This document shows, in pieces, positions 1-10,298 of a DNA stretch of 64,000 nt. The DNA lies in the NCBI GenBank assembly GCA_025677825.1, contig JAIXMO010000020.1, forward strand, positions 248,001 to 312,000. The letters are read 5' to 3'. Position 1 is the stretch's first letter. The number at the start of each line of letters is the position of its first letter. The DNA comes from Helicostylum pulchrum (lineage: Eukaryota > Mucoromycota > Mucoromycetes > Mucorales > Mucoraceae). The notes beneath the pieces were generated by a model, which was not told the DNA's origin, made no database searches, and saw nothing but the letters and a program-made list of their open reading frames with translations. A program made the translations under genes and the position numbers.

Positions 1-11
1 TCTTTGTTTAG

Positions 12-267
12 ATTGGTAAATTAAATGCACCAGCTATACCCACACATATTTCAGATGAAGCAAAAGATTTCTTACAATTATGTCTTAAAATGTAAGTGTC
101 AGTGTAAAAAAAGAGATATAAGGCTTGCTAATATAAATTTAAATAGTAAACCTGAGGATAGACCTACAGCAGGCGAATTGTTATTACACCCATTTGTTCA
201 ATCCGATACCAGCTTTAATTATAAAGCATCACTCAAGTCACAAAAACGTAAAGAAACATCTACTTAA
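12..267 (+). CDS. MAPKKK-type protein kinase, C-terminal end (partial)
   Basis: Only the last part of the gene lies in the window; the 5' part is cut off by the window edge. An acceptor AG ends at 11. The visible exon runs 12-91, an intron 92-146 (GTAAGT...AG) follows, and the last exon is 147-267. The split codon restores CLKIKPEDRPTAGELL, kinase subdomain XI with its invariant Arg (PEDRPTAxELL-HPF). The upstream IGKLNAPAIPTHIS stretch resembles STE11/BCK1-type MAP kinase kinase kinases, in which the kinase domain is C-terminal. The protein ends about 25 residues after the HPF motif, in a basic, Lys/Ser-rich tail. Kinase identity is firm. The exact subfamily (STE11, BCK1 or SSK2) is inferred from a short stretch. 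The gene is convergent with the next one. Confidence 0.8.
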
Positions 268-450
268 AGTTTCATGTATATTCCCCCTCCCTTTTACTAT
301 ATATCTATTTTTTATTTTTATAAAAAGAATGGTTTCTTTTTATCAGTTCCTTGTTGTGGTACATCTACCCATTTCGATTCTGATATCGGTTTCTTTACAG
401 GAGTTTCTTTTTGTTCGGAGGCCGCAATTACTTTTTAAAAAAAAATATTA

Positions 451-951
451 TTAATGCATTAATCTTTTTTTTTTGTACGGGCAAGACTTACGACTGTTAA
501 GGTATTCATCATCAATTTCATCATGTCTTTGTTCAGACGAATTATTGTTCATTAAAACCATTTTAATTTCATCTCTTAAATTATCATCAATCATTTGTCC
601 CTTTTCAACCCGTTCAATAATCTCTTCCAACAACTTTGTTTTAAGTTTCATCTTTTCCTTGTATTCCTTCATATCAATCTTGAGCCAAATTAAATGAAGC
701 GCTTCCGAGCCAAATACCACCCACATCAAGTATTCAGTGAAGTAGGGCATGTGGCGTTGTTGTTTAAAGTGATGAGCGGCAGATTGTAACCCATTGTATT
801 CCTTTGGTGAAGATTGAACAAACCGCTTGACAGGCACCCTTGTCGTACGTTGTAACCCGCTCACTGTGGGTCGTGATAACCTCGATATCAACGTAGACGG
901 TTTACCTTCTACTTTGAAATGTTTAAATAATCTCGGTAAAACACTTGTCAT
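451..951 (-). CDS. Small predicted mitochondrial membrane protein, unknown function
   Basis: A single-exon frame of 166 codons read from the ATG at 951. The frame stays open 16 codons further upstream, but only to a TTG, so the ATG is preferred. The first 60 residues are rich in Arg, Lys, Ser and Thr and almost free of acidic residues, like a mitochondrial presequence. One hydrophobic stretch (EYLMWVVFGSEALHLIWL, about residue 90) could span a membrane. A highly charged helix with heptad-like spacing follows (KEYKEKMKLKTKLLEEII), and the end is basic. I do not recognise the family. The layout of presequence, one membrane segment and coiled coil recalls small inner-membrane assembly factors such as INA17, but this is a guess. 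The gene ends 184 bases from the end of the convergent kinase gene. Confidence 0.6.
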   Translation of the reverse strand: MTSVLPRLFKHFKVEGKPSTLISRLSRPTVSGLQRTTRVPVKRFVQSSPKEYNGLQSAAHHFKQQRHMPYFTEYLMWVVFGSEALHLIWLKIDMKEYKEKMKLKTKLLEEIIERVEKGQMIDDNLRDEIKMVLMNNNSSEQRHDEIDDEYLNSRKSCPYKKKRLMH

Positions 952-1561
952 TCTTTTTTTTTTCTTCGTAAAAACAAACAGATAGAAAAACAGATACAAC
1001 TAAAAAAAAAAATTAGACCCCCCACTTTCCCGAAGAAAAAAACACCTGCTGAGACGTGACACTCTTTTGAAAATAGAACTCTTTTTTTTAAAAATATTAG
1101 AACAAGGGAAAAAAATGGGCTACTCGCTTGAGAATAGACAGCAGATGGTATAAAAAAAAAACTTGAATTGTAAGCAGTTTGGACCAGTACACAGATACAA
1201 AACAGTGAATGGCTACAAACTAATTTTTTTTTGGCTGCAGGTAGTGTACGTAGGCTGGTTTTTTTCCTCGTGCTACGCAGATATTAGTCTGTATGCATTT
1301 ATACCAAAAAAAAATCAACCAAAGAAGAGACACATACTATAGATTGAAGTCAGCAGGAACGAAAAAAATAAAGCTAAATACTGCTCGTCTGATAATGGAC
1401 GCTAGGGAACGTTTTAAAACCAATTCGTCGTCCCAACTTTATTCACAAAAGTTTCCCATGTATATGCCGATCACCTTTCGGCTAAATATTTTTTCGTGAA
1501 TCACAGTCTACACCTCTATAACGCGTTTTATTCAAAAATTATTTAGTGACAGTATTTGAAC
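952..1561. other. Intergenic region, divergent promoter space
   Basis: This 0.6 kb lies between two divergent genes. It holds A and T runs and scattered short open frames without family resemblance or good start context. No RNA gene or repeat was seen. It presumably carries the promoters of the small mitochondrial protein gene and of the F-box pseudogene. Confidence 0.5.
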
Positions 1562-3579
1562 ATGAGCGACTTACCCGCAGAAGTTTGTCGCACTATATTT
1601 AATAATCTTGAAAAAAAAGATATTTTTGAATGTCTTTTTGTCTGTAAAAGTTGGTGTACCTATGCCAGTCAAATATATTGGAAAGAAGTGTCAATCTACT
1701 CTAAACGTATAACTGATGTAAAGAAATTTTTGGAATCAACGGATCGCCATCAGTATTTCAAATATGGAAGTTTAACTCGAACACTGCTCTTTGAACCTAT
1801 GCCTGACACCGGTAACAAATACCGCGACGAAAACCAACCTGAAGAATACGATTCTGATCATGAAGAAGAAGAGCCAGGGCAAGAAGAATCCTTACTGGAG
1901 AACTTTAATATGCACCAAATTACCCAGCTAACGAGATATTTCCAAATTTACAAGATATTAAAGTTAACAACAAATATTACTCTAGATATCTACACCTTTT
2001 ATTATATTCGGAATTAAAGCACCTCAAAAAGATTTCGATCATAAAGAATCCATCTTTCTTTGATACTGATTACGACAGCATATGTTTTACCTTTTGTTCG
2101 ATTCATCGCGACACATTGACAAGCCTAAAGTTTTTTTATACGGACGGCATACCTTTACTTATAAAAAACCGACCTATTGATCTCTACAGACTATTAAGTC
2201 CTTTCAAAAACCTCACCGAGCTCATATTTCTCAATAGTTTTGATGGGAACCTATCCTTTACGCAAATACAAAAGATCTGTCCTAATCTAACAATATTCAG
2301 TTATGAAAATGAGTTTAGAATGACAAAACCCATCTTTCAAAAACAAATAGACATAACAGACAATTCAGCTATCGAGATGAATCGAAACCTGAAGAAGCTA
2401 TACCTAGTGATTGATAATCTACCAGTTTGCTATTCCAACTATTTCCTAAAGCATCTGCCTAATCAACTAGAGCACTTTTATTTAAATATGTCAAGCTTTA
2501 ATTTATTCCAATGGGTTGAAAAAGTTGGAGATTTCTATTCGGCGCAATTCATGGAACGACTCAACAGACTAAGAACCTTTGATATTTACTTTGCGGATAA
2601 AATAATGGAGTATGAGGTTTGACATGGTGTTGTTTCCTACATTACAACCTATTTCAATTTGGTACATGCTTTAGTGGGTAACAGAGACACATATTGTAGT
2701 TTTGTAGGGAACTCATTAAACACCAGGAGTTACCGATTTACATACGATGCAAATAACAATCTTACGTTAGGTTATGGAATTATTTCCGGGTTGGATTTAT
2801 TTGTAAACGAACATAATAAGTGTGAGTTGTATTTGCCTGATAAACGTATCTCAATTATTGGTTTCGAAATCGTCAACAGATTTTTGCTTTACTGTGTTAA
2901 AGATGATATATTTGCCAATCTCCCCAGAAAAGACGTAGAAGATGTACCTCGCATTATTTTAGAATGTGCACTCCTGAAGTGTCCGAATCTAGATCACTTC
3001 GAAGTAGAAATTGATCTACATTTTCACAAAATCAATGTCGGTCCTCGTTTGGCTGTAAACGTATCCAAGTCACATAGTAATGGACACGAATATCTAAAGG
3101 TGGTCAAATTACAAAATATATTTGATCATTCTAAAGTACTTGAATCGCTAATTACTCATTTGCCTAATATCGAAGTATTATCGTTTCATTATTTCTTACA
3201 CCACAGTTATGATAGATTTCATCAGTTTAAAAATTATGGCATTAATTTGACTGGTTTTGCAAGTTTGCAATACTTTTATTTTTATGCTGGTGTCAGACGT
3301 AATATTGATGTCGCTTTTGTAATCTATTCTTTCCTGTATTCTGATGGTGACGAAAAAAATTATTTACATGATACGCAAGAAGGCACGATTAAACCTTTTA
3401 AAGACTTCGATAATGAAACAGATGATGTAGAAGTAATTATAATACAAATCGATAAGAGTGTACAGGTTATCCTACACAATAGCCTTTTGGATTTTGTCAT
3501 AGGAATATTTGAAAATGGCCACTTTTTAAATCTAGATTATCCCGTTGTAATGGAACCATACGAAGACAACGATTATTAA
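1562..3579 (+). pseudogene. F-box/LRR-type protein gene, broken by one frameshift and one stop
   Basis: The ATG at 1562 opens an N-terminal F-box (MSDLPAEVCRTIFNNL, then LFVCKSW). The frame runs to a stop at 2015-2017, but homology-like sequence shifts frame at about 1936-1940 (TATTTCC, where one more T would restore the frame) and continues as FPNLQDIKVNN. That second frame is open to an in-frame TGA at 2620-2622. It reopens directly and runs to TAA at 3577-3579. Joined across both lesions the product would be about 670 residues, with irregular leucine-rich stretches (CPNLTIF, LPNQLEHF, CPNLDHFEV, LPNIEVLSF). F-box proteins of this kind recruit substrates to SCF ubiquitin ligases. The same architecture recurs at 17426-19268 with different lesions. 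Sequencing error could explain one lesion. The presence of two here, and of decay in the relative, argues for a true pseudogene. Confidence 0.8.
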
Positions 3580-3931
3580 GTATTTGTATCCTTTTTTAAA
3601 TAAAGTAGCGGTTTTTTTTCTTTGCATAGTTGATTTCCTATTGTAGATACTGTTTTTGGTTACATGAGCAGATGGTATGTTAGTATTATTTTTTTCAAGT
3701 GCGGGACTAATCGAGTAATGTGTTTTGTCGCCATTTTCCCCCACTATTTAAGCTCTTTCTTTTTCTTTTCTCTTTTATAACTGTATTTTATTTTATTACT
3801 CTCTTTTATCGGTATGTTGGTATGATTTTATATATTTTAAAACAATGATTACTAATAAAATTGGTTGATCTACATAGCTTTAAGCGGGCTATACTACATA
3901 TAGGCGGCGTATAAGTTCTGTTTAGAAGAGA

Positions 3932-4120
3932 GAAAAAAAGTTGGCTCCATCATATAAACAACGGAGATAGTTTTCATATAATTATGACAGTAGAAAATCT
4001 TACGTTTTCTTACTTATTTAGAAACCGGATGAAAAAAAAAAGTTGGCTACATCATATGTATAAACAACGGAGATAGTTTTCATATAGTGATGGCAATAGA
4101 TGATCTCATGTTTTTACGGA
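3932..4120 (+). repeat. Direct repeat pair of about 75 bases
   Basis: Two diverged copies lie in the same orientation about 100 bases apart, near 3932-4005 and 4029-4105. Both carry an A-run, GTTGGCT, CATCATAT and AACAACGGAGATAG, then TTTTCATATA and a degenerate end. The second copy has a four-base insertion (GTAT). There is no coding capacity and no resemblance to a known element. It may be a local duplication. Confidence 0.7.
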
Positions 4121-4800
4121 AACTGTCTTATTTGGAAGCTTGATAAGAAAAAAATCTTTCGACTTGGGCAAAGTAAACAAATCATGCAAAAAAAAAGGAA
4201 GGTAGTACAAATTAGACATAATTTTTCCCTTTTTTTTTTTTTACTCTTTTCACCTTTACCACTCTACAACTTATGTCCTGTCTTTCAACTGCATCAATTG
4301 GTATTTCAACATTAGATGAGGCAATACTGTTAAAGTAAGTACAAAAAAAAAAGTGAAAATGTTTGCAAAAAAAAATACATCTTGATTACTTCATATCTAC
4401 TCAAGCAAACAGGTTTTAAAATAATAAGTTTCAAATATTTGTTTAAAAAAAAAGAAACCATCTCCTTTCGATTATATAGATAACTTGTTTTTTTCTCACA
4501 CAGATATCAAATAATGTTTTTTCGTTTTTTTGTAGGGAAAAATGTATGAAATAAACTAGCTTTTCCTTTCGAAAATGTAATCCGTATCTATAGTAATTTA
4601 ACCATACCAATTTTTATCAGCAATAAATGAATGTATCTTTTTGTTTTATAAAAAAAAAGATAATAATCTTTTGTTTACATGAACATTTATGGAAATAGAT
4701 ATTAAATCATATGAAAAAAATTACGTTTTTATTTGAGAAAGTATAAAAAAGCGAGTATTTTTCAGTTTTTCTCCCCCAAAATTCTCCTTATTCTTCTCGG

Positions 4801-5250
4801 TACAAAAAAAATGGTAGGTATTGGTTTTTCCCTGGTTTCGTCTTCTTTAAATCCTACTAGTATTTCGTTATACTAAGAGCGGTTCAGATTGTTTTGTAGA
4901 TATAAATGCTCTCTATGGCTGGCTGCTACTCTTCTGTCACTACAAAAAAAAAAATGGTAGGTATCGGTTTCTTCCTGGTTTCGTCTTCTTTAAATCCTAC
5001 TAGTATTTCGTTATACTAAGAGCGGATCAGATTGTTCTGTAGATACAAATGCTCTCCATGGATGGCTGCTACTCTTCTGTCAATACAAAACACATGGTAG
5101 GTGGTTATTTGGTCTTTTCTTGGGTTCGCTGTGTATTTGGAACCCCTACTAGTATTTCGTAATACTAAGAGCGGTTCAGATTGTTTTGTAGATATAAATG
5201 CTCTCCATGGCTGGCTACTACTCTTCTGTCAATACAAAACACATGGTAAA
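4801..5250 (+). repeat. Three-copy tandem repeat, unit about 140-149 bases
   Basis: Three consecutive copies start near 4801, 4941 and 5084, and a partial fourth start lies near 5233. Each copy has an A-run followed by ATGGTAGGT, then CCTACTAGTATTTCGT, AAGAGCGG, a core around AGATTGTTTTGTAGAT, and a CTACTCTTCTGTCA end. Each contains a short hairpin. In copy 3 it is the perfect inverted repeat TAGTATT/AATACTA with a four-base loop; copies 1 and 2 have one mismatch. Copies 1 and 2 can encode the same short peptide starting MVGIG, but copy 3 diverges there. Copies 1 and 2 are the most alike, so the array grew recently or is being homogenised. Confidence 0.85.
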
Positions 5251-5385
5251 GATATGATGATACAAATACTTACAGATACTACTTGTGTAGCTTAATAAAA
5301 CCAACCTTTTTAAATCCTGACTTAATAAAAACTTTTCCTACCTAAAAAAAACTATCCTTTTATTTGAAATAAATGAATACAATGT

Positions 5386-5545
5386 TAAACTGGGCCTTCA
5401 TAATCATTAAAGTTCAACTTGGCCGCCTTATAAACCCAAGACAACAAGCTCCATCCCTGTGCACTGTATGGTTTGGACTGACTTCTCACTCTATGACGCG
5501 CGATAGACAGCAGCAACGATATACAAAGGTAAGGCGAATATAATT
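5386..5545 (-). pseudogene. Relic coding exon, unknown family
   Basis: On the minus strand one frame is open from about 5545 to a TAA at 5386-5388, about 52 codons. It reads with protein-like composition (RHRVRSQSKPYSAQGW, then YKAAKLNFNDYEGPV and stop). There is no start codon and no clear partner exon upstream. It may be the last exon of a decayed gene or mobile element. The family is unknown and chance is possible. Confidence 0.3.
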
Positions 5546-5589
5546 ATATCGCCTGGATTTGAACACCCCTCCCCCCTCTTTTTTTTTTT

Positions 5590-5820
5590 TTTTTGGTATC
5601 TAGATTCTACAATGAGACTATATCGTTGAATTATCAACGATATGTATAACAACAAATGGCATATCGTTCGATCGTTGAACGAACTTGCTATGGTACCGAA
5701 TTGTCGGTGCGGTAACCATGTTCATAAACCTTAAATTACTTCTTCTTTTAATTAACAATCGTCGTATAATATCTTCCTTTACATTGGCAAAAAAAAAAAA
5801 GCAGCGATATTATACCCATT
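5590..5820. repeat. Cluster of short inverted repeats
   Basis: Several palindromes lie close together. ATATCGTTGA-ATTA-TCAACGATAT has two perfect 10-base arms (about 5612-5636). GTTCG...CGAAC follows near 5665. A wider pair, GTATAATATC near 5764 and GATATTATAC near 5806, also has 10-base arms. The motif CAACGATAT also occurs alone near 5512. This could be the debris of a small non-autonomous DNA element (MITE), but target-site duplications are not evident. Confidence 0.5.
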
Positions 5821-6147
5821 AAACAACTATTAGGTATTTTTTTTGCAGGCACAAAAAATGACTAAGTCACATGAGTTTCCTGCTTTTTTTATATATAGAA
5901 AAAGGTGAGGAGAGCCTCTGCCATTTTTTTTTACGATCTGTGGTTGGTTTGTGCTCTAACTGCCTATTTTTTTTTATAGCATATCTCTAGGATGCACCAT
6001 ATCTACTTTCAAAACCTGGTGCGTATCTCCTTAAAGAAATACTTTTTCGCACAGTCACATTTGACATGTATTTACACTACGCGCGCCTTTTTTTTTAAAC
6101 GCGCAATAAAAAAAAACCTTTTTCTCTCCTTTTTTTTTTTTTTTACA

Positions 6148-7107
6148 ATGACAAACTTATTACCTTCAGTTACACTTCCATTAACCAAATCATATGAATA
6201 CTACAGCCCAGTTCCTACGATAATCTCACAAAACGTTCCTGACAAAACCAACGAACCGTGTGTCCTTGGAGTGGACGAAGCCGGCCGCGGACCATGCTTA
6301 GGACCCATGGTCTACGCGGTCAGTTACTGCCCTTTATCTCGCCACCAAGAATTTAAAAAGCTCGGATTTATGGATTCCAAAAAACTGACTGAAGAAAGAA
6401 GAACTGAGCTATCAAAAATCATCCTAGAGAATAAAGATTGGATCGGCTGGGCCGTCTTTGTTATCTCACCACAAGATATCTCTACCAGTATGTTTAAAAG
6501 ACCAGTCTACAATTTAAACGAAATGGCTCACGACGCTACCATTAAATTAATTCGAAGCGTACTGGATAGAAATGTCAATTTAGAGGAGATTTACGTCGAT
6601 CCAGTTGGCCCCTCTCATTCTTACAAGGTTAAATTACAGTCGCATTTCCCCGGAATAGCAATCACCATTGAACCAAAGGCAGATTCCATTTATCCTATTG
6701 TCAGTGCTGCTAGTATCTGTGCAAAAGTAACACGAGATCAGATCGTACAAAACTGGCAGTGGACAGAAACCGATTTAGAATTATCAAAGGAATTTGGATC
6801 TGGGTATCCCTCTGACCCTAATACCGTCAGATGGATGGACGGTAACGAAGACAACTTCTTTGGATTTCCTACCATTATGAGATTCAGTTGGAAAACTATC
6901 TCGAATCGTATGAACCAAACGAGAATCATTGAGTGGTCCGAGGACGAGGATGAGGAACACGAACCAATTACAAAAAAAGCAAAACAGTCGAAACAAGATA
7001 GATTAGATGTATTAGAACGAAAGAGAAGAAAGGCTTTAAAGTATAATCACCATTTGAAAGGTCTTATCAACCAACAGTTTAGTTTAGATACCTGTAGTAC
7101 CCTTTAA
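6148..7107 (+). CDS. RNH201: Ribonuclease H2 subunit A
   Basis: An intronless gene of 319 residues. It is the catalytic subunit of RNase H2, which cuts the RNA strand of RNA:DNA hybrids and removes single ribonucleotides left in nuclear DNA. The type 2 RNase H signature [13 protein letters not shown] puts the first catalytic acidic residues at D43 and E44. Later family blocks follow: [10 protein letters not shown], the conserved Asp in EIYVDPVGP, the Asp in [22 protein letters not shown], and [13 protein letters not shown]. The frame is open upstream to 5992, but the ATG at 6148 directly precedes the family's usual N-terminal spacing and follows a T-rich leader, so it is chosen. The C-terminal 50 residues are acidic and then Lys/Arg-rich, possibly with a nuclear localisation signal ([10 protein letters not shown]). 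Only 83 bases separate it from MDE1. Confidence 0.95.
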   Translation: MTNLLPSVTLPLTKSYEYYSPVPTIISQNVPDKTNEPCVLGVDEAGRGPCLGPMVYAVSYCPLSRHQEFKKLGFMDSKKLTEERRTELSKIILENKDWIGWAVFVISPQDISTSMFKRPVYNLNEMAHDATIKLIRSVLDRNVNLEEIYVDPVGPSHSYKVKLQSHFPGIAITIEPKADSIYPIVSAASICAKVTRDQIVQNWQWTETDLELSKEFGSGYPSDPNTVRWMDGNEDNFFGFPTIMRFSWKTISNRMNQTRIIEWSEDEDEEHEPITKKAKQSKQDRLDVLERKRRKALKYNHHLKGLINQQFSLDTCSTL

Positions 7108-7190
7108 TAATAATAAAAATGACGTCGGCCTTTTTAAAAAAAAATTATATATTTTTTGTTTTTTTCTGTTGTTATTTTACTTCTTTAACC

Positions 7191-8077
7191 ATGTCTATTC
7201 ATCAAGTTACCTCTGAATCAGACACTCTTTGTGTCAGTAACGATCCTCATCATCCTTCCAACTTGATTCCCGAGTTATGTCGTTTATTCTATAAATTAGG
7301 TTGGGTTACTGGTACAGGTGGTGGTATCAGTATTAGAAACGGGTAAATTTTTTTTTTTTATATCGTCGTTGGTCTTTAACAACTTTCTTTAACAGGGACA
7401 ATGTTTATATTGCACCTTCAGGAGTTCAAAAGGAGCGTATGGAATCTCACCAATTGTTTGTCATGAAGTTACAAGACCAAACGTTCTTGAGAAAGCCTTT
7501 GGTATTAAAGCCTTCTGCCTGTACACCTTTATTCTATAACGCCTTTACGATGCGAGACGCTGGAGCTTGTATCCATACGCATTCTCAAAACGCTGTTATG
7601 GCTACCTTGTTATATCCCGGAGAAACTTTTGAAATCTCGCATCAGGAAATGATTAAAGGTATTAGAGTTGGATCTACAAAGAGTAATTTAAGGTACTTTG
7701 ATAAGTTGGTTGTACCTATTGTTGAGAACACACCTGAAGAAGAAGATTTAACTGATCGCATGGCAGAGGTATTAATTTTTTTTGCATGAATTTTCTATTT
7801 TTTTTTAATTTATTTTTTTTGGGTGTTTTAGGCTATGAGAAAGTATCCTGATACAAATGCAGTACTTGTTCGTCGTCACGGTGTTTATGTTTGGGGAGGT
7901 AAGAAAAAAAAATATATTACAATTGTAGTGAATCACTTATATAATATTTATTTAGAATCTTGGGAGAAGGCAAAGACAATGACGGAATGTTACGATTATT
8001 TATTTGAAATTGCAGTTAAAATGAAGTCAATTGGTATTGATCCTGCCGTTAAACCTCAATCCGAACCTGATTACTAG
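7191..8077 (+). CDS. MDE1: Methylthioribulose-1-phosphate dehydratase
   Basis: Four exons (7191-7342, 7396-7768, 7832-7898, 7956-8077) give 237 residues, the usual length. The enzyme belongs to the class II aldolase/adducin fold and dehydrates 5-methylthioribulose-1-phosphate in the cytosolic methionine salvage pathway. Family marks are [13 protein letters not shown] near the N-terminus, [12 protein letters not shown], the metal-binding [13 protein letters not shown] (His-X-His), HQEMIKGI, and RRHGVYVWG supplying the third metal-binding His. All introns are GT-AG and 53-63 bases long. The start at 7191 is the first ATG giving the normal MDE1 N-terminus; a frame-open ATG further upstream lies in a T-rich leader. 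Head-to-tail spacing to both neighbours is short (83 and 147 bases). Confidence 0.93.
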
Positions 8078-8224
8078 ATTTCCTCATTTGGATAAAGAAA
8101 AAAAAGCCTCTGGAAAAATGATTTTTTTTTTTTTTTTTCGTCTCTCTTCTATCTTGATATGTTTTCTTCTTTTTTTCTTCCTCTCTCATTGTCTCAAACC
8201 GAAAAAAAAATATTTTTTTAAGCA

Positions 8225-10298
8225 ATGAACAGTATTAAACCTAATGAATATTATGATCAAGTAAATATTTTTAAAATAAAAGAGCTGTATCGAAGAAAAA
8301 ACACATTTTAATAAATAAAAAAAAAAAAAGGAAAACGGTGGAAAAGTTCCAGTCTTTAGACCAACGTTTGACGAATTTAAAGACTTTAAGAGGTTTATGA
8401 CCAGTGTAGAAGAGTACGGTAAAATATCTGGTATTATTAAAGTGATACCACCCAAAGAATGGTGAGTTTTGGCAACAAAAAAAGCATACACATTGTTGTT
8501 AAGTAAAACCTATATATTTAGGAAAGATCATTTACCACCGCTTAATTTGGATGCTTTAAAAGTGACTAAACCAATTGTAATACGCATGATTGATGACTAC
8601 ACATATATTTTATTTAACCTTTTTTTCTCTTCTTTAGACGCAACATATTATTGGTGGAAGAGGTGTCTATAATCAAACAAATATTGAAAACCGAAAAGAA
8701 TATTCATTAGCGGAATGGAAAGAGCTTTGTCAAAGAAGTGATCACAGACCACCAAAGATAGCATCACCAAACGTAACATCACCAAAGATAGCATCAACAA
8801 ATGATACGACTGATTTAACAATTGATCAGTATAAGGATATCGAACGACATTATTGGAGAAACGTTATCTTTCATCAACCAATGTATGGTGCTGATCTACT
8901 TGGAAGTAATGATTTCTCTCTTTTTTTATAGCATTGCATTATACATATATTGACACTTTTATTATGTAGCACTGTTTGATGAATCAGTTACATGTTGGAA
9001 CCCAAATACGCTCGATAACACATTAAACAAACTAGGTGTTGTAGTTCCCGGCGTCAACTCGCCGTACTTATACTACGGTATGTGGAAAGCGACCTTTCCC
9101 TGGCACGTAGAAGACATGGACCTGTACTCAATTAACTATATACACTTTGGCGCCCCCAAGCAATGGTATGTCATTCAACCTTGTTATCAAAAAAGATTTG
9201 AAACTTTCATGCAAAGTATGGATTATACATTTTTAGTGTTACACCTATTTTAGAAATTTAAGCTCTTTTTTTTTTATATAGCCACGTTTTTTACACAGTA
9301 CAAGGCATGTCATGAATTTTTAAGACACAAGACATTTATTGTATCACCAAACGTATTACAAAATAATAATATTCCGGTTCAAAAATGCGTACAGCAACCA
9401 GGAGAATTTATTATCACCTTCCCTTTTGGATATCATTCAGGGTATAATCTCGACTTTAATTGTGCTGAGAGCGTTAATTTCGCTTTGGATTCGTGGATTG
9501 AGATTGGGAGAAAGGCAAAGACTTGTACGTGTATTGACGATTCCGTTGTCATTGATGTCGATGCCCTGCTGTCTGAGCAATACAGTAGAAAGAAGAGAAA
9601 GGTAGAAGAGGATAGTAAAAGTGCGTGTATACTTTGTGTGGTGGATATGCCCGGTCTAGAGACGGTTGAATCCAGTTGTGGAAAATATAAGAATGTGCAT
9701 AAAGTGTGTGCCGAGGCGATTGATGAAACTTGTATAAAGGATGGTGTGGTTTGTGGTATAGATGACATACCTTCTTCACGTTGGAAATTAGTAAGTAGGT
9801 AAATGTAAGTAATAACTTTGGGTCTAATTTTCGTTTTTTTTTTAAAAAAAAAAGGTGTGTCTGTTTTGTAAAGAAAAGAATAAAGGAGCTTGTATGCAAT
9901 GTTGCTACGGCAAATGTTGGAAATCATTTCACGCTACATGTGCTTTAAAAAACAATGCCACCATGACTAGAATACCGAATAAGAAAACTTATCATGGTTA
10001 TTGTCCACAACACGATCCAGTAAGATTTTTTTTTTTTCATTTAACAACTTTTTTATTAATTTTTATTTATTAGAAACAAATTTCAGAAAAGAAACAACAA
10101 CAAGAAAAATACGTTGAAGAAATGACACGAAAACTAACGCCAAACTTATCGATATTCACAAAATGGAGAGGTGGAGGTTACTACCAAGGTACTATTGTAG
10201 AGTGCAGACCCAGTAAACGAGTATGTCGTATTTTATTACAAGATGGTGTTATACGAAGTATTCCTTGGAGAGATATCTTTACAGAAGAACCCATCTAA
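8225..10298 (+). CDS. KDM4-like JmjC histone demethylase with PHD, extended PHD and Tudor-like end
   Basis: Eight exons (8225-8260, 8331-8461, 8522-8576, 8638-8905, 8970-9215, 9282-9790, 9855-10019, 10074-10298) give 544 residues. JmjN spans about residues 15-60 (VPVFRPTFDEFKDF). The JmjC iron ligands are H209 and E211 (FPWHVEDMDLYS) and H297 (FGYHSGYN). The 88-residue spacing from first to last His equals that of human KDM4A. Cys/His zinc modules follow: CILCVV..., then CLFCKEK...CMQCCYGKCWKSFHATCA, as in a PHD plus extended PHD. The end (WRGGGYYQGTIVE...SIPWRDIF) resembles one Tudor strand set. The expected role is Fe(II)/2-oxoglutarate demethylation of histone H3 K9/K36 in the nucleus. Intron 5 precedes TTFFTQYKACH. 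The first exon is short, and its start rests on the ATG at 8225. Confidence 0.9.

Larger units (their letters stand above)
3580..6147. other. Gene-poor repeat region
   Basis: This 2.6 kb has no intact gene. It contains a direct repeat pair (about 3932-4120), a three-copy tandem array (4801-5250), a relic exon on the minus strand (5386-5545) and inverted repeats (5590-5820). A TATA-like box (TATAAAAAAG, 4742-4751) sits just before the tandem array. Base composition is otherwise like the other intergenic regions, with many A and T runs. Confidence 0.6.

Noticed and set aside
5992..6147. N-terminal extension of RNase H2A by 52 residues
   Set aside because: The extension is Phe/Lys-rich translated T- and A-runs without family similarity; the ATG at 6148 gives the normal N-terminus.
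7119..7190. Longer start for MDE1 at 7119
   Set aside because: The extra 24 residues are translated homopolymer leader, and the family N-terminus begins at 7191.
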